DNA from: Aradus depressus
Lineage: Eukaryota; Arthropoda; Insecta; Hemiptera; Aradidae
Direction of reading: 5' to 3'
NCBI GenBank assembly: GCA_963662175.1
Contig: OY759227.1
Location: 280,501 to 344,500, forward strand
Length of the DNA: 64,000 nt
Both the position numbers and the translations under genes were made by a program. How positions within the stretch are numbered: position 1 is the first letter of the stretch; each line of letters starts with the position of its first letter. The notes below the pieces were generated by a model. That model made no database searches. It was given only the letters and a program-made list of their open reading frames with translations, and was not told where the DNA came from. This document shows positions 25,164 to 38,429 of this stretch, in pieces.

Positions 25164-26251
25164 GTCCGAAGGAGAGAGTGCTCATTAGAGCTGGGGATGT
25201 ACATTGCTATACTACCTTCATACCCACATTGATATACTACCTCCATACCCCAAAGTAGGTGTGGGACTCTCTGGGTACGTCTCGAAAACCCAGTTGAGCA
25301 TCCTTCAGGAATTTCTTGGCAAGGGGGCATATTACTTTACTTTGTCTATGCAAAGGTTGAGGACTCACACTGCTGCCCCACAGTAGGTCCGAAGGAGGGA
25401 GTGCTCAATAGAGCTGGGGATGTACATTGCTAAACTACCTCCATACCCACATTGATATACTACCTCCATACCCAGTAGTAGGTGTGGGACTCTCTGGGTA
25501 CGTCCCGAAAACCCAGTTGAGCATCCTTCATGAATTTTTTGGCAAGGGGGCATATTACTATACTTTGTCTATGCAAAGGTTTAGGACTCACACTGCTGCC
25601 CCACAGTAGGTCCGAAGGAGGGAGTGCTCAATAGAGCTGGGGATGTACATTGCTATACTTCCTCCAAACCCACATTGATATACTACCTCCATACCCCAAA
25701 GTAGGTGTGGGTCTCTCTGGGTACGTCTCGAAAACCCAGTTGAGCATCCTTCAGGAATTTTTTGGCAAGGGGGCATATTACTATACTTTGTCTTTACAAA
25801 GGTTGAGGACACACTGCTGCCCCACAGTAGGTCCGAAGGAGGGAGTGCTCATTAGAGCTGGGGATGTACATTGCTATACTACCTTCATACCCACATTGAT
25901 ATACTACCTCCATACCCCAAAGTAGGTGTGGGACTCTCTGGGTACGTCTCGAAAACCCAGTTGAGCATCCTTCAGGAATTTTTTGGCAAGGGGGCATATT
26001 ACTATACTTTGTCTATGCAAAGGTTGAGGACTCACACTGCAGCCCCACAGTAGGTCCGAAGGAAGGAGTGCTTATTAGAGCTGGGGATGTACATTGCTAT
26101 ACTTCCTCCATACCCCAAAGTAGGTGTGGGACTCTCTGGGTACGTCTCGAAAACCCAGTTGAGCATCCTTCAGGAATTTTTTGGCAAGGGGGCATATTAC
26201 TATACTTTGTCTATGCAAAGGATGAGGACTCATACTGCTGCCCCACAGTAG
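25164..26251. repeat. Domain D: 5-monomer HOR (1,088 bp), copy 1
   Basis: Lengths are 223, 223, 221, 223, 198. Markers are GGAGAGAGTGC at the start, CATACCCAGTAGTAGG in the second unit, CTTCCTCCAAACCC in the third, and ACACTGCAGCCCC at the end of the fourth. The last unit has a single subrepeat. Confidence 0.94.
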
Positions 26252-27339
26252 GTCCGAAGGAGAGAGTGCTCATTAGAACTGGGGATGTACATTGCTATAC
26301 TACCTTCATACCCACATTGATATACTACCTCCATACCCCAAAGTAGGTGTGGGACTCTCTGGGTACGTCTCGAAAACCCAGTTGAGCATCCTTCAGGAAT
26401 TTCTTGGCAAGGGGGCATATTACTTTACTTTGTCTATGCAAAGGTTGAGGACTCACACTGCTGCCCCACAGTAGGTCCGAAGGAGGGAGTGCTCAATAGA
26501 GCTGGGGATGTACATTGCTAAACTACCTCCATACCCACATTGATATACTACCTCCATACCCAGTAGTAGGTGTGGGACTCTCTGGGTACGTCCCGAAAAC
26601 CCAGTTGAGCATCCTTCATGAATTTTTTGGCAAGGGGGCATATTACTATACTTTGTCTATGCAAAGGTTTAGGACTCACACTGCTGCCCCACAGTAGGTC
26701 CGAAGGAGGGAGTGCTCAATAGAGCTGGGGATGTACATTGCTATACTTCCTCCAAACCCACATTGATATACTACCTCCATACCCCAAAGTAGGTGGGGGT
26801 CTCTCTGGGTACGTCTCGAAAACCCAGTTGAGCATCCTTCAGGAATTTTTTGGCAAGGGGGCATATTACTATACTTTGTCTTTACAAAGGTTGAGGACAC
26901 ACTGCTGCCCCACAGTAGGTCCGAAGGAGGGAGTGCTCATTAGAGCTGGGGATATACATTGCTATACTACCTTCATACCCACATTGATATACTACCTCCA
27001 TACCCCAAAATAGGTGTGGGACTCTCTGGGTACGTCTCGAAAACCCAGTTGAGCATCCTTCAGGAATTTTTTGGCAAGGGGGCATATTACTATACTTTGT
27101 CTATGCAAAGGTTGAGGACTCACACTGCAGCCCCACAGTAGGTCCGAAGGAAGGAGTGCTTATTAGAGCTGGGGATGTACATTGCTATACTTCCTCCATA
27201 CCCCAAAGTAGGTGTGGGACTCTCTGGGTACGTCTCGAAAACCCAGTTGAGCATCCTTCAGGAATTTTTTGGCAAGGGGGCATATTACTATACTTTGTCT
27301 ATGCAAAGGTTGAGGACTCACACTGCTGCCCCACAATAG
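26252..27339. repeat. Domain D: 5-monomer HOR (1,088 bp), copy 2
   Basis: Same five units at an offset of 1,088 bp. Differences are few, for example GTGGGGGTCTCTC near 26,795 (copy 1 GTGTGGGTCTCTC). The final unit closes with CCCCACAATAGG, a change that removes the usual TAG. Confidence 0.94.
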
Positions 27340-28252
27340 GTCCGAAGGAGGGAGTGCTCATTAGAGCTGGGGATGTACATTGCTATACTACCTCCATACC
27401 CACATTGATATACTACCTCCATACCCCAAAGTAGGTGTGGGATTTTCTGGGTACGTCTCGAAAACCCAGTTGAACATCCTTCAGGAATTTTTTGGCAAGG
27501 GGGCGTATTACTTTACTTTGTCTATGCAAAGGTTGAGGACTCACACTGCTGCCCCACAGTAGGTCCGAAGGAGGGAGTGCTCATTAGAGCTGGGGATGTA
27601 CATTGCTATTCTACCTCCATACCCACATTGCTATTCTACCTCCATACCCACATTGATATACTACCTCCATACCCCAAAGTAGGTGTGGGACTCTCTGGGT
27701 ACGTCTCGAAAACCCAGTTGGGCATCGTTCAGGAATTTTTTGGCAAGGGGGCATATTACTATACTTTGTCTTTACAAAGGTTGAGGACACACTGCTGCCC
27801 CACAGTAGGTCCGAAGGAGGGAGTGCTCATTAGAGCTGGGGATGTACATTGCTATACTACCTCCATACCCACATTGATATACTACCTCCATACCCCAAAG
27901 TAGGTGTGGGACTCTTTGGGTACGTCCCGAAAACCCAGTTGAGCATCCTTCATGAATTTTTTGGCAAGGGGGCATATTACTATACTTTGTCTATGCAAAG
28001 GTTGAGGACTCACACTGCTGCCCCACAGTAGGTCCGAAGGAGGGAGTGCTCAATAGAGCTGGGGATGTACATTGCTATACTTCCTCCATACCCACATTGA
28101 TATACTACCTCCATACCCCAAAGTAGGTGTGGGTCTCTCTGGGTACGTCTCGAAAACCCAGTTGAGCATCCTTCAGGAATTTTTTGGCAAGGGGGCATAT
28201 TACTATACTTTGTCTTTACAAAGGTTGAGGACACACTGCTGCCCCACAGTAG
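27340..28252. repeat. Domain D tail: four monomers including a 246-bp hybrid
   Basis: Units of 223, 246, 223 and 221 bp. The 246-bp unit (27,563-27,808) joins a three-subrepeat start to the CTTTACAAAGG, GGACACACTG end typical of the 221-bp class. It is a recombinant between two monomer classes. Confidence 0.85.
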
Positions 28253-31200
28253 GTCCGAAGGAGGGAGTGCTCATTAGAACTGGGGATATACATTGCTATA
28301 CTATCTTCATACCCACATTGATATACTACCTCCATACCCCAAAGTAGGTGTGGGACTCTCTGGGTACGTCTCGAAAACCCAGTTGGGCATCGTTCAGGAA
28401 TTTTTTGGCAAGGGGGCATATTACTATACTTTGTCTATGCAAAGGTTGAAGACTCACACTGCTGCCCCACAGTAGGTCCGAAGAAGGGAGTGCTCATTAG
28501 AACTGGGGATGTACATTGCTATACTTCCTCAATACCCACATTGATATACTACCTTCATACCCCAAAGTAGGTGTGGGACTCTCTGGGTACGTCTCGAAAA
28601 CCCAGTTGAGCATCCTTCAGGAATTTTTTGGCAATGGGGCATATTACTATACTTTGACTATGCAAAGGTTGAGGACTCACACTGCTGCCCCACAGTAGGT
28701 CCGAAGGAGGGAGTACTCATTAGAGCTGGGGATCTACATTGCTATACTACCTCCATTCCCACATTGATATACTACCTCCATACCCCAAAATAGGTGTGGG
28801 ACTCTCTGGGTACGTCCCGAAAACCCAGTTGAGCATCCTTCAGGAATTTTTAGGTAAGGGGGCGTATTACTTTACTTTGTCTATGCAAAGGTTGAGGACT
28901 CACACTGCTGCCCCACAATAGGTCCGAAGGAGGGAGTGCTCATTAGAGCTGGGGATGTACATTGCTATTCTCCCTCCATACCCACATTGCTATTCTACCT
29001 CCATACCCACATTGATATACTACCTCCATACCCCAAAGTAGGTGTGGGACTCTCTGGGTACGTCTCGAAAACCCAGTTGAGCATCCTTCAGGAATTTTTT
29101 GGCACGGGGGCATATTACTATACTTTGTCTATGCAAAGGTTGAGGACTCACACTGCTGCCCCACAGTAGGTCCGAAGAAGAGAGTGCTCATTAGAGCTGG
29201 GGGTATACATTGCTATACTACCTTCATACCCACATTGATATACTACCTCCATACCCCAAAGTAGGTGTGGGACTTTCTGGGTACGTCTCGAAAACCCAGT
29301 TGAGCATCCTTCAGGAATTTTTTGGCAAGGGGGCGTATTACTTTACTTTGTCTATGCAAAGGTTGGGGACTCACACTGCTGCCCCACAGTAGGTCCGAAG
29401 GAGGAAGTGCTCATTAGAGCTGGGGATGTACATTGCTATTCTACCTCCATACCCACATTGCTATTCTACCTCCATACCCACATTGATATACTACCTCCAT
29501 ACCCCAAAGTAGGTGTGGGACTCTCTGGGTACGTCTCGAAAACCAAGTTGAGCATCCTTCAGGAATTTTTTGGCGATGGGGCATATTACTATACTTTGTC
29601 TATGGAAAGGTTGAGGACTCACACTGCTGCCCCACAATAGATCCGATGGAAGGAGTGCTTATTAGAGCTGGGGATGTACATTGCTATACTTCCTCCATAC
29701 CCACATTGATATACTACCTCCATACCCCAAAGTAGGTGTGGGACTCTCTGGGTACGTCCCGAAAACCCAGTTGAGCATCCTACAGGAATTTTTTGGCAAG
29801 GGGGCATATTATTATACTTTGACTATGCAAAGGTTAAGGACTCACACTGCTGCCCCACAGTAGGTCCGAAGGAGGGAGTACTCATTAGAGCTGGGGATCT
29901 ACATTGCTATACTACCTCCATACCCACATTGATATACTACCTCCATACCCCAAAATAGGTGTGGGATTCTCTGGGTACGTCTCGAAAACCCAGTTGAGCA
30001 CCCTTCAGTAATTTTTAGGCAAGGGGGCGTATTACTTTACTTTGTCTATGCAAAGGTTGAGGACTCACACTGCTGCCCCACAGTAGGTCCGAAGGAGGGA
30101 GTGCTCATTAGAGCTGGGGATGTACATTGCTTATCTACCTCCATACCCACATTGCTATTCTACCTCCATACCCACATTGATATACTACCTCCATACCCCA
30201 AAGTAGGTGTGGGACTCTCTGGGTACGTCTCCAAACCCCAGTTGAGCATCGTTCAGGAATTTTTTGGCAAGGGGGCATATTACTATACTTTGTCTATACA
30301 AAGGATGAGGACTCATACTGCTGCCCCACAGTAGGTCCGAAGGAGGGAGTGCTCATTAGAGCTGGGGATGTACATTGCTATACTACCTCCATTACCACAT
30401 TGATATACTACCTCCATACCCCAAAATAGGTGTTGGATTCTCTGGGTACGTCTCGAAAACCCAGTTGAGCACCCTTCAGTAATTTTTAGGCAAGGGGGCG
30501 TATTACTTTACTTTGTCTATGCAAAGGTTGAGGACTCACACTGCTGCCCCACAGTAGGTCCGAAGGAGGGAGTGCTCATTAGAGCTGGGGATGTACATTG
30601 CTTATCTACCTCCATACCCACATTGCTATTCTACCTCCATACCCACATTGATATACTACCTCCATACCCCAAAGTAGGTGTGGGACTCTCTGGGTACGTC
30701 TCGAAACCCCAGTTGAGCATCGTTCAGGAATTTTTTGGCAAGGGGGCATATTACTATACTTTGTCTATGCAAAGGATGAGGACTCATACTGCTGCCCCAC
30801 AGTAGGTCCGAAGGAGGGAGTGCTCATTAGAGCTGGGGATGTACATTGCTATACTACCTTCATACCCACATTGATATACTACCTCCATACCCCAAAGTAG
30901 GTGTGGGACTTTCTGGGTACGTCTCGAAAACCCAGTTGAGCATCCTTCAGGAATTTTTTGGCAAGGGGGCGTATTACTTTACTTTGTCTATGCAAAGGTT
31001 GAGGACTCACACTGCTGCCCCACAGTAGGTCCGAAGGAGGAAGTGCTCATTAGAGCTGGGGATGTACATTGCTATTCTACCTCCATACCCACATTGCTAT
31101 TCTACCTCCATACCCACATTGATATACTACCTCCATACCCCAAAGTAGGTGTGGGACTCTCTGGGTACGTCTTGAAAACCCAGTTGGGCATCGTTCAGGA

Positions 31201-33124
31201 ATTTTTTGGCAAGGGGGCATATTACTATACTTTGTCTATGCAAAGGTTGAGGACTCACACTGCTGCCCCACAGCAGGTCCGAAGGAGGGAGTGCTCATTA
31301 GAGCTAGGGGTGTACATTGCTATACTACCGTCATACCCACATTGATATACTACCTCCATACCCCAAAATAGGTGTGGGACTCTCTGGGTACGTCTCGAAA
31401 ACCCAGTTGAGCATCCTTCAGTAATTTTTAGGCAAGGGGGCGTATTACTTTACTTTGTCTATGCAAAGGTTGAGGACTCACACTGCTGCCCCACAGTAGG
31501 TCCGAAGGAGGGAGTGCTCATTAGAGCTGGGGATGTACATTGCTTATCTACCTCCATACCCACATTGCTATTCTACCTCCATACCCACATTGATATACTA
31601 CCTCCATACCCCAAAGTAGGTGTGGGACTCTCTGGGTACGTCTCGAAACCCCAGTTGAGCATCGTTCAGGAATTTTTTGGCAAGGGGGCATATTACTATA
31701 CTTTGTCTATGCAAAGGATGAGGACTCATACTGCTGCCCCACAGTAGGTCCGAAGGAGGGAGTGCTCATTAGAGCTGGGGATGTACATTGCTATACTACC
31801 TTCATACCCACATTGATATACTACCTCCATACCCCAAAGTAGGTGTGGGACTTTCTGGGTACGTCTCGAAAACCCAGTTGAGCATCCTTCAGGAATTTTT
31901 TGGCAAGGGGGCGTATTACTTTACTTTGTCTATGCAAAGGTTGAGGACTCACACTGCTGCCCCACAGTAGGTCCGAAGGAGGAAGTGCTCATTAGAGCTG
32001 GGGATGTACATTGCTATTCTACCTCCATACCCACATTGCTATTCTACCTCCATACCCACATTGATATACTACCTCCATACCCCAAAGTAGGTGTGGGACT
32101 CTCTGGGTACGTCTTGAAAACCCAGTTGGGCATCGTTCAGGAATTTTTTGGCAAGGGGGCATATTACTATACTTTGTCTATGCAAAGGTTGAGGACTCAC
32201 ACTGCTGCCCCACAGCAGGTCCGAAGGAGGGAGTGCTCATTAGAGCTAGGGGTGTACATTGCTATACTACCGTCATACCCACATTGATATACTACCTCCA
32301 TACCCCAAAATAGGTGTGGGACTCTCTGGGTACGTCTCGAAAACCCAGTTGAGCATCCTTCAGGAATTTTTTGGCAAGGGGGCATATTACTATACTTTGT
32401 CTATGCAAAGGTTGAGGACTCACACTGCTGCCCCACAGTAGGTCCGAAGAAGGGAGTGCTCATTAGAGCTGGGGATGTACATTGCTATACTTCCTCCATA
32501 CCCACATTGATATACTACCTCCATACCCCAAAGTAGGTGTGGGACTCTCTGGGTACGTCTCGAAAACCCAGGTGGGCATCCTTCAGGAATTTTTTGGCAA
32601 GGGGGCATATTACTATACTTTGCCTATGCAAATGTTGAGGACTCACACTGCTGCCCCACAGTAGGTCCGATGGAAGGAGTGCTTATTAGAACTGGGGATG
32701 TACATTGCTATACTTCCTCCATACCCACATTGATATACTACCTTCATACCCCAAAGTAGGTGTGGGACTCTCTGGGTACGTCTCGAAAACCCAGTTGAGC
32801 ATCCTTCAGGAATTTTTTGGCAAGGGGGCATATTACTATACTATGACTATGCAAAGGTTGAGGACTCACACTGCTGCCCCACAGTAGGTCCGAAGGAGGG
32901 AGTACTCATTAGAGCTGGGGATCTACATTGCTATACTACCTCCATACTCACATTGGTATTCTACCTCCATACCCACATTGATATACTACCTCCATACCCC
33001 AAAGTAGGTGTGGGACTCTCTGGGTACGTCTCGAAAACCCAGTTGAGCATCCTTCAGGAATTTTTTGGCAAGGGGCCATATTACTATACTTTGTCTATGC
33101 AAAGGTTGAGGACTCACACTGCTG
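28253..33124. repeat. Domain E: 471-bp dimer region (248+223)
   Basis: From 28,922 to 32,218 three-subrepeat and two-subrepeat monomers mostly alternate, giving a 471-bp dimer. One run of dimers carries GCTTATCTACC with CGAAACCCCAG in its 248-bp member. Two successive 942-bp tetramers (30,558-31,499 and 31,500-32,441) repeat the series, with their exchange point inside the 223-bp unit. Confidence 0.88.
30558..32441. repeat. 942-bp tetramer present twice
   Basis: Units 248, 223, 248, 223 at 30,558-31,499 recur at 31,500-32,441. Shared markers in order are GCTTATCTACC, GGGACTTTCTGGG, CGTCTTGAAAACC with CAGCAGG at the end, and CTACCGTCATACC. The fourth unit differs towards its end: CAGTAATTTTTAGG in the first copy, CAGGAATTTTTTGG in the second. 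Confidence 0.88.
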
Positions 33125-34300
33125 CCCCACAGCAGGTCCGAAGGAGGGAGTACTCATTAGAGCTGGGGATCTACATTGCTATACTACCTCCATACCCACA
33201 TTGATATACTACCTCCATACCCCAAAATAGGTGTGGGATTCTCTGGGTACGTCTCGAAAACCCAGTTGAGCACCCTTCAGTAATTTTTAGGCAAGGGGGC
33301 GTATTACTTTACTTTGTCTATGCAAAGGTTGAGGACTCACACTGCTGCCCCACAGTAGGTCCGAAGGAGGGAGTGCTCATTAGAGCTGGGGATGTACATT
33401 GCTTATCTACCTCCATACCCACATTGCTATTCTACCTCCATACCCACATTGATATACTACCTCCATACCCCAAAGTAGGTGTGGGACTCTCTGGGTACGT
33501 CTCGAAACCCCAGTTGAGCATCGTTCAGGAATTTTTTGGCAAGGGGGCATATTACTATACTTTGTCTATGCAAAGGATGAGGACTCATACTGCTGCCCCA
33601 CAGTAGGTCCAAAGGAGGGAGTGCTCATTAGAGCTGGGGATGTACATTGCTATACTACCTCCATTACCACATTGATATACTACCTCCATACCCCAAAATA
33701 GGTGTGGGATTCTCTGGGTACGTCTCGAAAACCCAGTTGAGCACCCTTCAGTAATTTTTAGGCAAGGGGGCGTATTACTTTACTTTGTCTATGCAAAGGT
33801 TGAGGACTCACACTGCTGCCCCACAGTAGGTCCGAAGGAGGGAGTGCTCATTAGAGCTGGGGATGTACATTGCTTATCTACCTCCATACCCACATTGCTA
33901 TTCTACCTCCATACCCACATTGATATACTACCTCCATACCCCAAAGTAGGTGTGGGACTCTCTGGGTACGTCTTGAAAACCCAGTTGGGCATCGTTCAGG
34001 AATTTTTTGGCAAGGGGGCATATTACTATACTTTGTCTATGCAAAGGTTGAAGACTCACACTGCTGCCCCACAGTAGGTCCGAAGGAGGGAGTGCTCATT
34101 AGAACTGGGGATGTACATTGCTATACTTCATCCATACCCACATTGATATACTACCTTCATACCCCAAAGTAGGTGTGGGACTCTCTGGGTACGTCTCGAA
34201 AACCCAGTTGAGCATCCTTCAGGAATTTTTTGGCAAGGGGGCATATTACTATACTTTGACTATGCAAAGGTTGAGGACTCACACTGCTGCCCCACAGTAG

Positions 34301-35218
34301 GTCCGAAGGAGGGAGTACTCATTAGAGCTGGGGATCTACATTGCTATACTACCTCCATACTCACATTGGTATTCTACCTCCATACCCACATTGATATACT
34401 ACCTCCATACCCCATAGTAGGTGTGGGACTCTCTGGGTACGTCTCGAAAACCCAGTTGAGCATCCTTCAGGAATTTTTTGGCAAGGGGCCATATTACTAT
34501 ACTTTGTCTATGCAAAGGTTGAGGACTCACACTGCTGCCCCACAGCAGGTCCGAAGGAGGGAGTGCTCATTAGAGCTAGGGGTGTACATTGCTATACTAC
34601 CGTCATACCCACATTGATATACTACCTCCATACCCCAAAATAGGTGTGGGACTCTCTGGGTACGTCTCGAAAACCCAGTTGAGCATCCTTCAGGAATTTT
34701 TTGGCAAGGGGGCATATTACTATACTTTGTCTATGCAAAGGTTGAGGACTCACACTGCTGCCCCACAGTAGGTCCGAAGAAGGGAGTGCTCATTAGAGCT
34801 GGGGATGTACATTGCTATACTTCCTCCATACCCACATTGATATACTACCTCCATACCCCAAAGTAGGTGTGGGACTCTCTGGGTACGTCTCGAAAACCCA
34901 GTTGAGCATCCTTCAGGAATTTTTTGGCAAGGGGGCATATTACTATACTTTGTCTATGCATAAGGTTGAGGAGTCACACTGCTGCCCCACAGTAGGTCCG
35001 ATGGAAGGAGTGCTTATTAGAACTGGGGATGTACATTGCTATACTTCCTCCATACCCACATTGATATACTACCTTCATACCCCAAAGTAGGTGTGGGACT
35101 CTCTGGGTACGTCTCGAAAACCCAGTTGAGCATCCTTCAGGAATTTTTTGGCAAGGGGGCATATTACTATACTTTGACTATGCAAAGGTTGAGGACTCAC
35201 ACTGCTGCCCCACAGTAG
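34301..35218. repeat. 918-bp tetramer HOR within the 15-kb unit
   Basis: Lengths are 248, 223, 224, 223. The 224-bp unit has an added base (TATGCATAAGG). The same tetramer is at 37,796-38,713. Its first two members always travel together: a 248-bp unit with GGGGCCATATTAC and a closing CAGCAGG, then a 223-bp unit with CTACCGTCATACC. Confidence 0.87.
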
Positions 35219-38200
35219 GTCCGAAGGAGGGAGTACTCATTAGAGCTGGGGATCTACATTGCTATACTACCTCCATACTCACATTGGTATTCTACCTCCA
35301 TACCCACATTGATATACTACCTCCATACCCCAAAGTAGGTGTGGGACTCTCTGGGTACGTCTCGAAAACCCAGTTGAGCATCCTTCAGGAATTTTTTGGC
35401 TAGGGGCCATATTACTATACTTTGTCTATGCAAAGGTTGAGGACTCACACTGCTGCCCCACAGCAGGTCCGAAGGAGGGAGTGCTCATTAGAGCTAGGGG
35501 TGTACATTGCTATACTACCGTCATACCCACATTGATATACTACCTCCATACCCCAAAATAGGTGTGGGACTCTCTGGGTACGTCTCGAAAACCCAGTTGA
35601 GCATCCTTCAGGAATTTTTTGGCAAGGGGGCATATTACTATACTTTGTCTATGCAAAGGTTGAGGACTCACACTGCTGCCCCACAGTAGGTCCGAAGAAG
35701 GGAGTGCTCATTAGAGCTGGGGATGTAAATTGCTATACTTCCTCCATACCCACATTGATATACTACCTCCATACCCCAAAGTAGGTGTGGGACTCTCTGG
35801 GTACGTCTCGAAAACCCAGTTGAGCATCCTTCAGGAATTTTTTGGCAAGGGGGTGTATTACTTTACTTTGTCTATGCAAAGGTTGAGGACTCACACTGCT
35901 GCCCCACAGTAGGTCCGAAGGAGGAAGTGCTCATTAGAGCTGGGGATGTACATTGCTATTCTACCTCCATACCCACATTGCTATTCTACCTCCATACCCA
36001 CATTGATATACTACCTCCATACCCCAAAGTAGGTGTGGGACTCTCTGGGTACGTCTTGAAAACCCAGTTGGGCATCGTTCAGGAATTTTTTGGCAAGGGG
36101 GCATATTACTATACTTTGTCTATGCAAAAGTTGAAGACTCACACTGCTGCCCCACAGTAGGTCCGAAGGAGGGAGTGCTCATTAGAACTGGGGATGTACA
36201 TTGCTATACTTCCTCCATACCCACATTGATATACTACCTCCATACCCACATTGATATACTACCTCCATACCCCAAAGTAGGTGTGGGACTCTCTGGGTAC
36301 GTCTCGAAAACCCAGTTGAGCATCCTTCAGGAATTTTTTGGCAAGGGGCCATATTACTATACTTTGTCTATGCAAAGGTTGAGGACTCACACTGCTGCCC
36401 CACAGCAGGTCCGAAGGAGGGAGTGCTCATTAGAGCTAGGGGTGTACATTGCTATACTACCGTCATACCCACATTGATATACTACCTCCATACCCCAAAA
36501 TAGGTGTGGGACTCTCTGGGTACGTCTCGAAAACCCAGTTGAGCATCCTTCAGGAATTTTTTGGCAAGGGGGCATATTACTATACTTTGTCTATGCAAAG
36601 GTTGAGGACTCACACTGCTGCCCCACAGTAGGTCCGATGGAAGGAGTGCTTATTAGAGCTGGGGATGTACATTGCTATACTTCCTCCATACCCACATTGA
36701 TATACTACCTCCATACCCCAAAATAGGTGTGGGATTCTCTGGGTACGTCTCGAAAACCCAGTTGAGCACCCTTCAGTAATTTTTAGGCAAGGGGGCGTAT
36801 TACTTTACTTTGTCTATGCAAAGATGAGGACTCACACTGCTGCCCCACAGTAGGTCCGAAGGAGGGAGTGCTCATTAGAGCTGGGGATGTACATTGCTTA
36901 TCTACCTCCATACCCACATTGCTATTCTACCTCCATACCCACATTGATATACTACCTCCATACCCCAAAGTAGGTGTGGGACTCTCTGGGTACGTCTCGA
37001 AACCCCAGTTGAGCATCGTTCAGGAATTTTTTGGCAAGGGGGCATATTACTATACTTTGTCTATGCAAAGGATGAGGACTCATACTGCTGCCCCACAGTA
37101 GGTCCGAAGGAGGGAGTGCTCATTAGAGCTGGGGATGTACATTGCTATACTACCTTCATACCCACATTGATATACTACCTCCATACCCCAAAGTAGGTGT
37201 GGGACTTTCTGGGTACGTCTCGAAAACCCAGTTGAGCATCCTTCAGGAATTTTTTGGCCAGGGGGCGTATTACTTTACTTTGTCTATGCAAAGGTTGAGG
37301 ACTCACACTGCTGCCCCACAGTAGGTCCGAAGGAGGAAGTGCTCATTAGAGCTGGGGATGTACATTGCTATTCTACCTCCATACCCACATTGCTATTCTA
37401 CCTCCATACCCACATTGATATACTACCTCCATACCCCAAAGTAGGTGTGGGACTCCCTGGGTACGTCTTGAAAACCCAGTTCGGCATCGTTCAGGAATTT
37501 TTTGGCAAGGGGGCATATTACTATACTTTGTCTATGCAAAGGTTGAAGACTCACACTGCTGCCCCACAGTAGGTCCGAAGGAGGGAGTGCTCATTAGAAC
37601 TGGGGATGTACATTGCTATACTTCCTCCATACCCACATTGATATACTACCTTCATACCCCAAAGTAGGTGTGGGACTCTCTGGGTACGTCTCGAAAACCC
37701 AGTTGAGCATCCTTCAGGAATTTTTTGGCAAGGGGGCATATTACTATACTTTGACTATGCAAAGGTTGAGGACTCACACTGCTGCCCCACAGTAGGTCCG
37801 AAGGAGGGAGTACTCATTAGAGCTGGGGATCTACATTGCTATACTACCTCCATACTCACATTGGTATTCTACCTCCATACCCACATTGATATACTACCTC
37901 CATACCCCATAGTAGGTGTGGGACTCTCTGGGTACGTCTCGAAAACCCAGTTGAGCATCCTTCAGGAATTTTTTGGCAAGGGGCCATATTACTATACTTT
38001 GTCTATGCAAAGGTTGAGGACTCACACTGCTGCCCCACAGCAGGTCCGAAGGAGGGAGTGCTCATTAGAGCTAGGGGTGTACATTGCTATACTACCGTCA
38101 TACCCACATTGATATACTACCTCCATACCCCAAAATAGGTGTGGGACTCTCTGGGTACGTCTCGAAAACCCAGTTGAGCATCCTTCAGGAATTTTTTGGC

Positions 38201-38429
38201 AAGGGGGCATATTACTATACTTTGTCTATGCAAAGGTTGAGGACTCACACTGCTGCCCCACAGTAGGTCCGAAGAAGGGAGTGCTCATTAGAGCTGGGGA
38301 TGTACATTGCTATACTTCCTCCATACCCACATTGATATACTACCTCCATACCCCAAAGTAGGTGTGGGACTCTCTGGGTACGTCTCGAAAACCCAGTTGA
38401 GCATCCTTCAGGAATTTTTTGGCAAGGGG

